Shown: positions 1 through 6,780 of the stretch, piece after piece
Numbering within the stretch: position 1 is the stretch's first letter
Layout of the letters: each line of letters opens with the position of its first letter
NCBI GenBank assembly: GCA_003151215.1
Contig: PLXB01000366.1
Span: forward strand, 1 to 10,594
Direction of reading: 5' to 3'
Length of the DNA: 10,594 bases
From: Ignavibacteriota bacterium
Lineage (GTDB): Bacteria > Bacteroidota > Kapaibacteriia > Palsa-1295
The notes under the pieces: model-generated
Database searches by the model: none
What the model saw: the letters and a program-made list of their open reading frames with translations, nothing else
What the model was told of the DNA's origin: nothing
Position numbers and translations under genes: made by a program

Positions 1-446
1 GTTTCCATCTTCCAGCCCATGCGCTCGGCATAGCGCATATACATCCGGTAAAGATCCCCGGCAAAAAGCGCCGCTTCATCGCCGCCTGTTCCGGCGCGGA
101 TTTCGATAATGGAATTGCGGTTATCGTCAGGATCCTGCGGCACAAGAAGATATTTTACTTCTTCATCGTATTTGGCAAGCTCTTCTTCAAGCGAATGCAT
201 TTCGTTTTCCGCCATCGATCGCATTTCCGGATCGCGTGTATCTTTAAGGACTTCTTTCGCACCGCTCAGATCCTCCGATAATTTCTTATACTTATGATAT
301 GCCTCTTCGATCTTCATGATCTGCCGCCGCTCGCGCGATAGCCGCGTCATCAGCTTCTGATCAGGCGCATTGGCAGGATCGGCAAGCTGCCGCTCTGTAT
401 CGAGAAATTTCTCGTGAATAGATGTAAGTTTTTCTAAAAGTAACAT
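1..446 (-). CDS. prfA: Peptide chain release factor 1 (RF1), N-terminal part, cut by the window edge
   Basis: Read on the minus strand from ATG at 446-444, this gives about 148 residues of RF1, which recognises UAA/UAG in the ribosomal A site and triggers peptide release. The start [18 protein letters not shown] matches the usual RF1 beginning (leader helix, then a charged helical domain over roughly residues 1-105). The RF1/RF2 motif [10 protein letters not shown] lies at about 117-126, followed by [19 protein letters not shown]. The PxT codon-recognition tripeptide and the catalytic GGQ lie beyond the edge, so function rests on the N-terminal half. RF1 is favoured over RF2 because there is no frameshift site and the helical domain is RF1-like. 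The start codon shares its first base position with the last base of the upstream TGA (TGATG). No Shine-Dalgarno is visible; an inverted repeat lies immediately upstream. Confidence 0.96.
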   Translation of the reverse strand, partial: MLLLEKLTSIHEKFLDTERQLADPANAPDQKLMTRLSRERRQIMKIEEAYHKYKKLSEDLSGAKEVLKDTRDPEMRSMAENEMHSLEEELAKYDEEVKYLLVPQDPDDNRNSIIEIRAGTGGDEAALFAGDLYRMYMRYAERMGWKME

Positions 447-895
447 CAACTGGGATTTTTGGGATTAAGTGGGATTCCTGAGATTGATTTATTATTTGTT
501 TGTGTTGGAATCTTGAATTTTTTATTGGTGAGTCGGTGAAATTGCAGACTTTTTGAACCGAAATTAATAAGTAATCCGACTCTGAGATTATACACCTCCA
601 AATAGTTTATTGCCTGTGCAAAATGAACATCTTCGAGATTAGAAATAGCTTTCAATTCAACAGATATCCCGCCTTCTACTAAAAAATCAACTCTGCGTGT
701 TCCGACTAATTCTTTCTCGTAGTATATAGACATACTATGTTCCTGAGAATATGATAACCCTTGCCGTGCCATTTCAATCGCCAAACTTCTTTGATAAATT
801 AATTCCTGAAACCCACTGCCAAGTGTCGAATGCACCTTCATTGCGCAGCCGATAATCTTATGGGTTATTTGCAGAATGTCTTCAAACGCTTCCAT
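446..895 (-). CDS. GxxExxY-family protein (PD-(D/E)XK nuclease-like fold)
   Basis: 149 residues. The family signature G28-F-Q-E31-L-I-Y34 is visible. The nuclease-like core follows: D70 in RRVDFLVEG, then E80-L-K82 in VELKAI, then Q94 and Y98 in [10 protein letters not shown], and the terminal strand [16 protein letters not shown]. All expected acidic and lysine positions of a PD-(D/E)XK fold are present, so the protein is not obviously inactivated. The cellular role of this family is not established; association with mobile or intervening sequences is an inference. Residues 136-149 and the stop are read through the inner inverted repeat, so the tail is probably not part of the fold. The stop TGA overlaps the prfA ATG by one base. 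No clear Shine-Dalgarno; the start lies 16 bp inside the right inverted repeat. It could be an ordinary resident gene, but the flanking repeats argue for a cassette. Confidence 0.9.
   Translation of the reverse strand: MEAFEDILQITHKIIGCAMKVHSTLGSGFQELIYQRSLAIEMARQGLSYSQEHSMSIYYEKELVGTRRVDFLVEGGISVELKAISNLEDVHFAQAINYLEVYNLRVGLLINFGSKSLQFHRLTNKKFKIPTQTNNKSISGIPLNPKNPS
448..489 (+). repeat. Left terminal inverted repeat of the GxxExxY cassette
   Basis: Aligned with the reverse complement of 912-953, 39 of 42 positions match; the differences are at 459, 467 and 472. The arm is internally iterated: GGGATT at 452-457, 461-466 and 471-476, then GAGATT at 480-485, spaced 9-10 bp, about one helical turn. 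On the minus strand this arm also encodes the last residues of the GxxExxY protein. Confidence 0.88.
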
Positions 896-952
896 ACCTT
901 AAAAATGATTTAATCAATCTCAGGAATCTCACTGAATCCCATAAATCCCAGT
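449..952. mobile_element. Putative ~504-bp GxxExxY cassette bounded by terminal inverted repeats
   Basis: One gene is almost exactly enclosed by near-identical inverted repeats (448-489 and 912-953). The trinucleotide TCA at 446-448 recurs directly at 953-955, compatible with a 3-bp target duplication, although three bases can match by chance. The repeats and their placement are seen directly; mobility is inferred. No transposase gene is inside, so if mobile it would need the GxxExxY protein or a helper in trans. The cassette lies between prfA and a T9SS cargo gene. Confidence 0.6.
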
Positions 953-953
953 T
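912..953 (-). repeat. Right terminal inverted repeat of the GxxExxY cassette
   Basis: Inverted copy of 448-489 with three mismatches. Read on the minus strand it starts AACTGGGATTTATGGGATT and carries the same series of GGGATT-like units. It ends 16 bp before the GxxExxY start codon and may hold or replace its promoter. Confidence 0.88.
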
Positions 954-1016
954 CAGAATTAAGGAGTGGGGTAAACGCCGAAGGAGCGATTAAAAATTCA
1001 GGATTGCGAGGAGTGG

Positions 1017-3185
1017 CTACTTATTAATAACGATCTTCTCCACTGCATTTCCCTTTTCCGTCGTCAGCCTTATAAAATACATTCCATTAGAAATATTATC
1101 GAATGCAGCATTTACCGAATGTTCGCCTGCATCCATGATTCCATTTGTAAGTGTGAGAAGCGTTCTGCCAAGCGCATCACAGAGATCGAGCTTCGTGAAA
1201 ATGCGCTCTGGGAGTGAGTATGTGATCGTGGCATAAGCAGATGCAGGACTTTGCAAAATATGCAATGATACTTTATTAATAATATTATCGGTTTGACGAA
1301 CGGCATTCACTACTCCCTGACTTCTCCACACCCCTCTTCCGCGAGTACCAAGATATGCCGTTCCATCGGAGGCGAACGCCATTGTTTGCAAGTCATCGGT
1401 ATTCCCGAGACCGTCGTTTGCATTGTACCAGCGTGTGCCGTGATACGGGCGATAAATTAATCCATCTTGCAAAGAACTACCGTATGCAATTCCATAAACA
1501 TCTCCGTTGGGTGCAGCAAAAAGAGCAGCTACGCGGGCCGAGTCAAGATGTTCATTTATAACATTCCACGTTATACCTTGATCGGTTGATATAATTATAC
1601 CATCCTGTCCTGTACCGGCAAATATCTCTCCTTTGGTGGTAACTATTATGCACGTTACATTGGAAGTTGTAACAATATGTTTGTAAAGAAAAGGAGAGAT
1701 AATATTTATCATGAATTGCCATGAACCGCCATTATCTATTGAGCGGTAAATAGCTTGTCCGAAAAAAGTATACAGCACGCCTGAGCTGTCACATGCAATC
1801 GCAGAAACGCCATTAGGCAGGCCTGATGCAACATTTATATCCCAAGTTTTTCCAAGATCCGAAGACCGCATAATATTATAATCTACATCGCAGATAAAAA
1901 TATTTCCGTTAGGAGCTGTTACTATTGTATTGGCGCTGAGATAGCCGTTCGGCAAATGTTCGATAATAAGTTGGAATACATCCAGCCATGTCTTTCCATC
2001 ATCAGTACTGCGGAAAAAATCACTATGACCCAATGCAATTATTCCGCCGGAAGAATCATGGGCAAAAGCATAGAATTTTCCGCAATAAAGACTATCTTCC
2101 AGACCTGTTTGCGTTGACCAACTTTGCCCTTTATCTGTTGAAACGGAGAATGATATATATCCCTGAGAAATTATTGACCCGTTCTTATCGATGAGCAAAT
2201 TACCAACATTCTCGATTGGTACAGAAATTTCCTGAACGGTTTTTGTAACAGTATTATATCTGCTTGCCCTATCGGCGAGAGACCAGTAGATATTTTCTTT
2301 TTGATCGACAGAATTATAATAATAATCACAAAGTGCTTTCGAATCAGGCAACATAGTAGTAAGATTCCATGTGTTTCCGTAGTCAGTTGAAAATTGAATT
2401 GTATCAGGACTTATTGTTTCCAGAAGAATATTATTTGAACTAATAATGAGATCAGTACCCTTGTTGATCGAATCCCAAGTTACGCCATTATCGGTCGAAC
2501 GAATTGTATAGCCATGGAAAACATCTGTCGCAGTATTTGACAATGCATATCCACAAAAGAGATATCCGTTTGCTGTTCCCTGAATATCTCCAAGCCGAAA
2601 TGGAATCGTAGATTGATCCACCCATGAATTCCCATTATTGGTAGAAAAATAGAAATGAGTAGTTTCATAATCTAAAAAAATAATTTTTCCAGTAGATGTT
2701 GCATAGAAGTTACCTTGTATTGTGGACGGCATTGTCAATGAAAGATTAGTCCACGTATCTCCGTCATCGGTAGATCGCCACATAAACCTAGTTCCATTCG
2801 GATGCTCAACATACATGGGACCAGTTTTTGAAGCAACAAGCCATCCATAAGGTATATTTTTCAGGACGACACTCCAAGAGACGCCATTGTCTCGGGAGCG
2901 ATAGACTGATGAATCTAACGATAAATATAAATCATCATGAGAGGAGATTGCCCAGCCATTAAGAGAACCTGAGCCTGAAAAAAAATCGGGAGTTATATTT
3001 TGCCACGAAAGTCCATCGTCTGTTGACCGCAAAACATATCTTCCAAGATTAAAAATATCTCCCTTTGAATTAAATGCAAATTGTGAACTGCCGCCGGAGG
3101 GGCCGTTTGTCTGTTGCCAGAACGGCGTCTGAGCAGAGACGATGATGGGGGACGAAAGGATGATCAATAGGATAATAATCCGCAT
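1017..3185 (-). CDS. Secreted Asp-box (BNR/sortilin-like) repeat protein with T9SS C-terminal sorting domain
   Basis: 722 residues. Residues 1-19 form a signal peptide (hydrophobic stretch, then VSAQ). Eleven Asp-box motifs of the type SxDxGxxW are visible between about residues 54 and 543: STDDGLSW, SRDNGVSW, STDDGDTW, STNNGNSW, STDNGVTW, STDYGNTW, STDKGQSW, STDDGKTW, SSDLGKTW, SIDNGGSW and STDQGITW. Such motifs mark beta-hairpins of beta-propellers in sialidases, sortilins and many surface proteins. No sialidase catalytic set (Arg triad, Tyr/Glu pair) is recognisable, so an enzymatic role is not supported. The last ~80 residues are a T9SS type A sorting domain (YSLPERIFTKLDLCDALGR, the SNGMYFIRL strand, ending IVINK), so the protein should be exported and processed or attached at the cell surface. 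A -7-like box lies 25 bp upstream of the ATG; there is no Shine-Dalgarno. The ligand is unknown. Confidence 0.93.
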   Translation of the reverse strand: MRIIILLIILSSPIIVSAQTPFWQQTNGPSGGSSQFAFNSKGDIFNLGRYVLRSTDDGLSWQNITPDFFSGSGSLNGWAISSHDDLYLSLDSSVYRSRDNGVSWSVVLKNIPYGWLVASKTGPMYVEHPNGTRFMWRSTDDGDTWTNLSLTMPSTIQGNFYATSTGKIIFLDYETTHFYFSTNNGNSWVDQSTIPFRLGDIQGTANGYLFCGYALSNTATDVFHGYTIRSTDNGVTWDSINKGTDLIISSNNILLETISPDTIQFSTDYGNTWNLTTMLPDSKALCDYYYNSVDQKENIYWSLADRASRYNTVTKTVQEISVPIENVGNLLIDKNGSIISQGYISFSVSTDKGQSWSTQTGLEDSLYCGKFYAFAHDSSGGIIALGHSDFFRSTDDGKTWLDVFQLIIEHLPNGYLSANTIVTAPNGNIFICDVDYNIMRSSDLGKTWDINVASGLPNGVSAIACDSSGVLYTFFGQAIYRSIDNGGSWQFMINIISPFLYKHIVTTSNVTCIIVTTKGEIFAGTGQDGIIISTDQGITWNVINEHLDSARVAALFAAPNGDVYGIAYGSSLQDGLIYRPYHGTRWYNANDGLGNTDDLQTMAFASDGTAYLGTRGRGVWRSQGVVNAVRQTDNIINKVSLHILQSPASAYATITYSLPERIFTKLDLCDALGRTLLTLTNGIMDAGEHSVNAAFDNISNGMYFIRLTTEKGNAVEKIVINK

Positions 3186-3209
3186 GGTATAAGAACGCTT
3201 CTAAATGCG

Positions 3210-3217
3210 CAAAGTTA
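3210..3217 (-). promoter_or_regulatory. Candidate Bacteroidota-type -7 promoter box (TAACTTTG)
   Basis: On the minus strand TAACTTTG fits the TAnnTTTG consensus known from Bacteroidota and lies 25 bp before the ATG of the Asp-box protein gene, in the short gap after the DUF92 gene. No convincing TTG-type -33 element is seen at the expected distance, so this is a partial match. Confidence 0.42.
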
Positions 3218-3226
3218 CAAAATTTT

Positions 3227-4021
3227 TCATATCACCGCTCCTAGCCAAATAGCAATCACCCCTCCCCAGATCGTTGCGATCAAGTTCGTTGCACTATTGC
3301 CGATGAAGGAAATGCCGGAGTGAAGAACTGCGCCTTCGGTTTTTACTTCGGTGATGCTGCCACCCGGCAGTTTATATTTTGCCTGCACTGTTGCGCCGAT
3401 AATGCTATCGAGCAGTGCGCCGCAGAAACCGCTGATCGTAATGACGGGAATGACTTTTACGAGAACAAGCCCGCATAGCGGATCGGCATCGTAAAATCTG
3501 ATAAGCGAAATGAGTGCGATCAGAAATGCGCCGATGATGCTTGCAGCCAAACCGATAAATGAAACTCCGCCCGATAATCCTTTTTTCATCGGACGAAATA
3601 TGAAAATATTATAAACCTTGCTTCCGTATCGCGTGCCGATCTCCGTTGCCCAGGTATCTGCCGTCGCCGTTGCAAGCGCGCCGAGAAACAGCAGCGATAT
3701 TTCTTCGCGCAGATCGTGGCGCAATGCAATGATAATGACGGCAATTACCGGGACTGCTCCATTGCAAAGAACTTGCTTCCAATTTCGTCTTTCTCCTTTT
3801 GATCTATTCAGTCTGCCAAGTAATGAGCCGCTGATAAAGAATGTCAGGAGCAGAACCGAAGCGCTGATTCCTCCGAAACCAAAGATGATGCCGCCGATGA
3901 ATGCTGCTGCGATCATCCCGGATAGCGAAAGCATGCGGAGTTTATAGGCAATGAGGGAAACAAGGAGCGCAACAAGGAATGCGACGAAAACGTATATTTC
4001 AGGGTTTTGCGGTAAGTTCAT
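3227..4021 (-). CDS. DUF92 family integral membrane protein
   Basis: 264 residues, the normal family length, with about six to seven hydrophobic segments (for example residues 10-25, 34-68, 89-100, 109-121, 151-173, 187-205 and 247-264). The conserved polar signatures are all present: ADTWATEIG at 121-129, KKGLSGGVSFIG at 146-157, GALLDSIIGATVQ at 201-213 and GNSATNL at 241-247. Family knowledge: the plant relative VTE6 phosphorylates phytyl phosphate, and the fold is related to CTP-dependent isoprenoid kinases, so an isoprenyl-phosphate kinase role in the inner membrane is possible; no bacterial function can be read from the sequence. It lies 41 bp upstream of the Asp-box gene in the same direction and is divergent from the RAYT unit and flippase. 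No Shine-Dalgarno; TATATTCG close to the ATG may be a degenerate -7 box. Confidence 0.93.
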   Translation of the reverse strand: MNLPQNPEIYVFVAFLVALLVSLIAYKLRMLSLSGMIAAAFIGGIIFGFGGISASVLLLTFFISGSLLGRLNRSKGERRNWKQVLCNGAVPVIAVIIIALRHDLREEISLLFLGALATATADTWATEIGTRYGSKVYNIFIFRPMKKGLSGGVSFIGLAASIIGAFLIALISLIRFYDADPLCGLVLVKVIPVITISGFCGALLDSIIGATVQAKYKLPGGSITEVKTEGAVLHSGISFIGNSATNLIATIWGGVIAIWLGAVI

Positions 4022-4053
4022 TGCACGAATATACAGCTAACATAGAGCTATAA

Positions 4054-4137
4054 TGTCCCGGAGGGACAATGGTCAATAGCCAGGGGTGAAACCCCTGGTA
4101 TCATAAATTGAGTATTTTTGTAAAGCCCTGTAAGGAC
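4054..4137 (+). repeat. Left REP cluster (three palindromes)
   Basis: Palindrome 1: TGTCCC-GGA-GGGACA at 4054-4068. Palindrome 2: CCAGGGGT-GAA-ACCCCTGG at 4080-4098. Palindrome 3: GCCCT-GTA-AGGAC at 4125-4137, with one mispair. The blocks AATAGCCAGGGG and AAAGCCCTG recur in inverted orientation in the right arm, so the similarity goes beyond the hairpins. Single-stranded hairpins of this kind are the substrate type of Y1 REP transposases. Confidence 0.88.
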
Positions 4138-4162
4138 GACGGACGAAACTCACACCAATATC

Positions 4163-4624
4163 ATGCCGCAATCATATTCCGGTTTATACTACCATATCAT
4201 TCGTACCAAAGACCGGCATACTCAAATTCTTGATGAAATTTTTTCCCGGCTCGGAGAATATATCGGAGGGACAATCTCCGGAGAAGGCGGTAAACTTCTT
4301 GCGTATGGCGGTATGCCCGATCATATGCATTTGCTCATTTCATTAGGCAGAGAACATGTTATCGCCGATGTTGTGAAAAAAATAAAAGCGTCTTCATCTA
4401 AATGGATGCATGAAACATTTCCCGGGATGCATTCATTTTCCTGGCAGGCCGGTTATGGTGCATTTACCGTGAGTCCTTCAATCATTCCGAATACGAGAAA
4501 ATATATTGCAAATCAGAAGGAACATCACAGGCAGCGAACGTATAGAGAAGAGTTAATTACGTTTCTAAAAGAATATGGTGTTCAGTATGATGAAAAATGG
4601 CTTTCTGATAAGGATGCAGTGTGA
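4163..4624 (+). CDS. REP-associated tyrosine transposase (Y1, IS200/IS605-like TnpA family)
   Basis: 153 residues, full length for the small Y1 transposase family. The HUH metal-binding motif is H54-M55-H56 in MPDHMHLLISL. The nucleophilic tyrosine is expected at Y114 in RKYIANQKEHHRQ, the conserved YIxNQxEHH block. FSWQAGYGAF (92-101) and the terminal EYGVQYDEKW are also typical. Family role: single-strand nicking and transfer of DNA at hairpins through a 5'-phosphotyrosine intermediate. All key residues are present, so the enzyme is probably functional. There is no Shine-Dalgarno, and TATTTTTG at 4113-4120 may be a -7 box. The stop lies 6 bp before the first palindrome of the right arm. Confidence 0.95.
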   Translation: MPQSYSGLYYHIIRTKDRHTQILDEIFSRLGEYIGGTISGEGGKLLAYGGMPDHMHLLISLGREHVIADVVKKIKASSSKWMHETFPGMHSFSWQAGYGAFTVSPSIIPNTRKYIANQKEHHRQRTYREELITFLKEYGVQYDEKWLSDKDAV

Positions 4625-4629
4625 CCGTC

Positions 4630-4712
4630 GCCCTTTCAGGGCTTTGGATTATTTTTACTTCATGGAACCAGGGGTTTCACCCCTGGCTATTAACCTATGC
4701 CCTTTCAGGGCA
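4630..4712 (-). repeat. Right REP cluster (inverted copy of the left cluster)
   Basis: Palindromes GCCCT-TTC-AGGGC (4630-4642), CCAGGGGT-TTC-ACCCCTGG (4668-4686) and TGCCCT-TTC-AGGGCA (4698-4712), in mirrored order to 4054-4137. These stems are perfect, while two in the left arm have drifted. The outer palindrome ends 12 bp before the flippase ATG. In mRNA these hairpins could affect readthrough from the transposase gene or stabilise transcript ends. Confidence 0.88.
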
Positions 4713-4724
4713 TGAATCCAATTA

Positions 4725-6257
4725 ATGCGCAAAGAACTCGCCGCACTTTCTAAGGAAACGCTGATCTACGGAGGCAGCACGGTCATCGTACGGTTTCTGA
4801 ATTTCCTGCTCGTTCCGTTTTATGTCAACGTTCTTGCAACGACGGCTGAATACGGCGTGACGGGTTCGGTCTATGCCTGGATCGCATTTTTGAATGTGAT
4901 CTATCCGCTCGGCTTGGAAGGTGCGTTCTTTCGCTATGCTTCCCGCGGAGAAAATGAAGTTGTTGACGCTGCAAAAGAGCGATCTCTTTTCAGTTCGTCA
5001 TTCAATCTTCTTGCAGTCTTCGGCATTCTTCTTTCGGTTGCGATTTTTTTTCTTGCTCCTCTGATCGCACCGCCGATCTTTCATGATCCGAAGATGGATA
5101 TTACGCCATCGTTGCCAATGTTTATGCGTATTGTGCAATACTCATCGGTTATTATGCTCTTCGATAGCCTTGCAGTCCTGCCATTTGCGGCATTGAGACT
5201 CGAAAGAAAAGCAAAGATCTTCGGCATGATAAAAATTACAAATGTTGTAACGATGCTGGCGCTGAATTTTATTTTTATTCTCGGGTTGCGTACCGGAGTC
5301 GAAGGAATCTTTATTGCGAATATGATCGCATCGGCTCTAACTTTCCTCATACTTGTTCCGACGTTCATAAAAAAATGGATGCTGAAATTAGACCGTGCCG
5401 CAATTCGAATCATGCTTCCATTTGGCTTGACGAATGTTCCCGCATATCTCGGAGCGATGATGGTGCAGGTGATCGACCGGCCCATCGTGCAAATGTATCT
5501 TGGCTTAGCAGCTGTCGGAGTCTATCAGGCAAATTACCGGATGGGATTTATCATGATGGTTTTTGTCAGTCTTTTCGAATATGCCTGGCGCCCTTTTTTC
5601 ATGCGCCAGCATAAAACAGACGATGCGCAGGCTCGGATTCTCTTCTCGCATATTTTTACGTATTTCATGCTTATCTCACTCGTTTCCTTTTTACTGCTTG
5701 CATTTTTCCTTCCTTATATACTGACGACTCAGGTCTTAGGCAGGCAATTATTACCGCCAAGATATATGTATGGCATGAGTATTATTCCCGTCGTACTTTT
5801 TGCGTATATTTTTCAGGGGATGTACACGAATTTTATTGCCGGTATCTATATTAAAGAACGCAATCGCTCGCTTCCGCTTATCACCGGACTCGGCGCTGCA
5901 ACAAATATCATCGTGAATTTACTGCTGATCCCTTCGATGGGCATCATGGGCGCAGCGATCGCAACACTTGCGGCATATATCGTTATGGCAATTGCTATTT
6001 ACCGTGTTTCGCAAAAAGCATATTTTATTGCTTACGATTGGAGCCGAGTGAGTAAGCTTTTTCTTATCATAGTTGCAGCGTATGGACTGGAGAGAATGTG
6101 CGTCTTAGGAAATGTTATTAATGAAGGTGCTGCTCTTTTTCTTCTCAGGCTCGGACTGACGCTTGCAGTTTTCGCAGCATTATTTCTTTTCGAATTTTTC
6201 TCCGAAAAAGAAAAGCGATTTATGAAGGAGATCGGGAAAAGATTTGGGTTTAGGTGA
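4725..6257 (+). CDS. Polysaccharide/lipid-linked oligosaccharide flippase (Wzx-like, MOP superfamily)
   Basis: 510 residues with about 14 predicted membrane helices and a basic N-terminus (MRKELAALSKE), as in Wzx/MurJ-type exporters that flip undecaprenyl-linked glycans across the inner membrane. Typical features are the first helix with IYGGSTVIVRFLNFLLVPFY, the EYGVTGSVYAW loop, GLEGAFFRYASRGE at about 64-77, GVYQANYRMGF in the middle and the second-half block TNIIVNLLLIPSMGIMGAAI (polysaccharide synthase C-terminal-like). No glycosyltransferase or other cluster gene is adjacent, so the substrate is unknown; O-antigen, exopolysaccharide or a surface glycan are all possible. The ATG is chosen because it begins the conserved N-terminus; there is no Shine-Dalgarno. 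With the REP arm only 12 bp away, its promoter must lie within or beyond the RAYT unit. Confidence 0.92.
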   Translation: MRKELAALSKETLIYGGSTVIVRFLNFLLVPFYVNVLATTAEYGVTGSVYAWIAFLNVIYPLGLEGAFFRYASRGENEVVDAAKERSLFSSSFNLLAVFGILLSVAIFFLAPLIAPPIFHDPKMDITPSLPMFMRIVQYSSVIMLFDSLAVLPFAALRLERKAKIFGMIKITNVVTMLALNFIFILGLRTGVEGIFIANMIASALTFLILVPTFIKKWMLKLDRAAIRIMLPFGLTNVPAYLGAMMVQVIDRPIVQMYLGLAAVGVYQANYRMGFIMMVFVSLFEYAWRPFFMRQHKTDDAQARILFSHIFTYFMLISLVSFLLLAFFLPYILTTQVLGRQLLPPRYMYGMSIIPVVLFAYIFQGMYTNFIAGIYIKERNRSLPLITGLGAATNIIVNLLLIPSMGIMGAAIATLAAYIVMAIAIYRVSQKAYFIAYDWSRVSKLFLIIVAAYGLERMCVLGNVINEGAALFLLRLGLTLAVFAALFLFEFFSEKEKRFMKEIGKRFGFR

Positions 6258-6272
6258 TTTTATTCGCAGTGG

Positions 6273-6285
6273 CACGTTGCACGTG
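6273..6285. repeat. Small palindrome in the convergent gap after the flippase gene
   Basis: CACGT-TGC-ACGTG lies between the flippase stop (6257) and the end of the convergent 99-residue ORF (6288). It could serve as a weak bidirectional transcription end signal, but there is no T-tract on either side. Confidence 0.3.
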
Positions 6286-6287
6286 TC

Positions 6288-6587
6288 CTATTGGATATTA
6301 TGTAACCATGAAAAATGGCACGCACAGCGCGCGCCTATAAAGGCAACAATTTTTTTCATTTTCAGACCAAATCGTAATCCCTTTACCGATCCGCCGCCGC
6401 TCGTGAAAGCCGGACGTTCGCGGGTAATCAGAGAAACTCCGCCCAGCACGACTTCGCGGGCTAAAGTATCTGCCTGAATTGATTTGGGAAATTCATTGCA
6501 AACCTCAGGTCCTGAATGTGCAGGTCTTGATGAAGAATGCAGAATATTTTCAGCCTGATAGTGAGAAAAACCATCGTAATATGTCAT
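6288..6587 (-). CDS. Orphan 99-residue protein
   Basis: The start at 6587 is chosen over an upstream in-frame ATG at 6668 because AAGGAG (6594-6599) sits 6 bases before it. The product begins MTYYDGFSHYQAENILHSSS. It has no signal peptide, no membrane helix and no motif I recognise. The middle (REVVLGGVSLITRERPAF, then SGGGSVKGLRFGLKMKK) is mixed basic and glycine-rich, and the C-terminus has a CxC pair (RCACHF). Codon use is ordinary for the window. It converges on the flippase gene and is divergent from the secreted 235-residue protein. It may be a lineage-specific small protein; a chance ORF is not excluded. Confidence 0.5.
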   Translation of the reverse strand: MTYYDGFSHYQAENILHSSSRPAHSGPEVCNEFPKSIQADTLAREVVLGGVSLITRERPAFTSGGGSVKGLRFGLKMKKIVAFIGARCACHFSWLHNIQ

Positions 6588-6593
6588 AGAGTG

Positions 6594-6599
6594 CTCCTT
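6594..6599 (-). promoter_or_regulatory. Strong Shine-Dalgarno (AAGGAG) that fixes the start of the 99-residue ORF
   Basis: On the minus strand AAGGAG is followed by CACTCT and then ATG. No other start in the window has a comparable site, so it both decides this start and makes the ORF stand out. Confidence 0.6.
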
Positions 6600-6780
6600 T
6601 TCCGAGGGGGGTGAAAAACGGAAACAACAGGTAATTGTAACTCCCGGTATCGGTGGAAAGTTCTCCAAATCCGCTCAAAAAAAATACTCTTATTTCATTT
6701 AAACTTTTTCATACTTCGTGTCTCCAAATACAAGAACGGGGATACGTGTGAATAGCTTAATCCTTATTTTATATATACTT

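Larger units (their letters stand above)
4054..4712 (+). mobile_element. REP/RAYT unit: Y1 transposase gene flanked by inverted palindrome clusters
   Basis: A single intact IS200-like transposase gene lies between two arms of about 85 bp that are inverted copies of each other, each containing three palindromes in mirrored order. This is the arrangement of a REP-associated tyrosine transposase with its cognate REP doublets. It occupies the space between the divergent DUF92 and flippase genes. Exact ends cannot be fixed from one copy; the limits given are the outermost palindromes. Confidence 0.82.

Noticed and set aside
109..297. Serine-rich 62-codon plus-strand ORF
   Set aside because: Lies fully antisense to prfA; low-complexity shadow of its coding strand.
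446..955. Classical insertion sequence with its own DDE transposase
   Set aside because: The only gene is a PD-(D/E)XK-like GxxExxY protein; no DDE, serine or tyrosine recombinase is present, so it is reported only as a putative cassette.
3618..3947. 109-codon plus-strand ORF
   Set aside because: Antisense to the conserved DUF92 gene, with no recognisable motif or ribosome site.
4054..4712. CRISPR array or toxin-antitoxin hairpins
   Set aside because: The palindromes are inverted around one transposase gene, with no regular direct repeats and spacers.
5081..5485. 134-codon minus-strand ORF
   Set aside because: Antisense to the well-supported flippase gene; composition is that of a shadow frame.
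6588..6668. N-terminal extension of the 99-residue ORF to an ATG at 6668
   Set aside because: The downstream ATG at 6587 has an AAGGAG at ideal spacing; the extension has none and shows no conserved feature.
6718..6780. 21-codon extension of the 235-residue secreted protein
   Set aside because: It would place residues before a normal signal peptide that starts at 6781.
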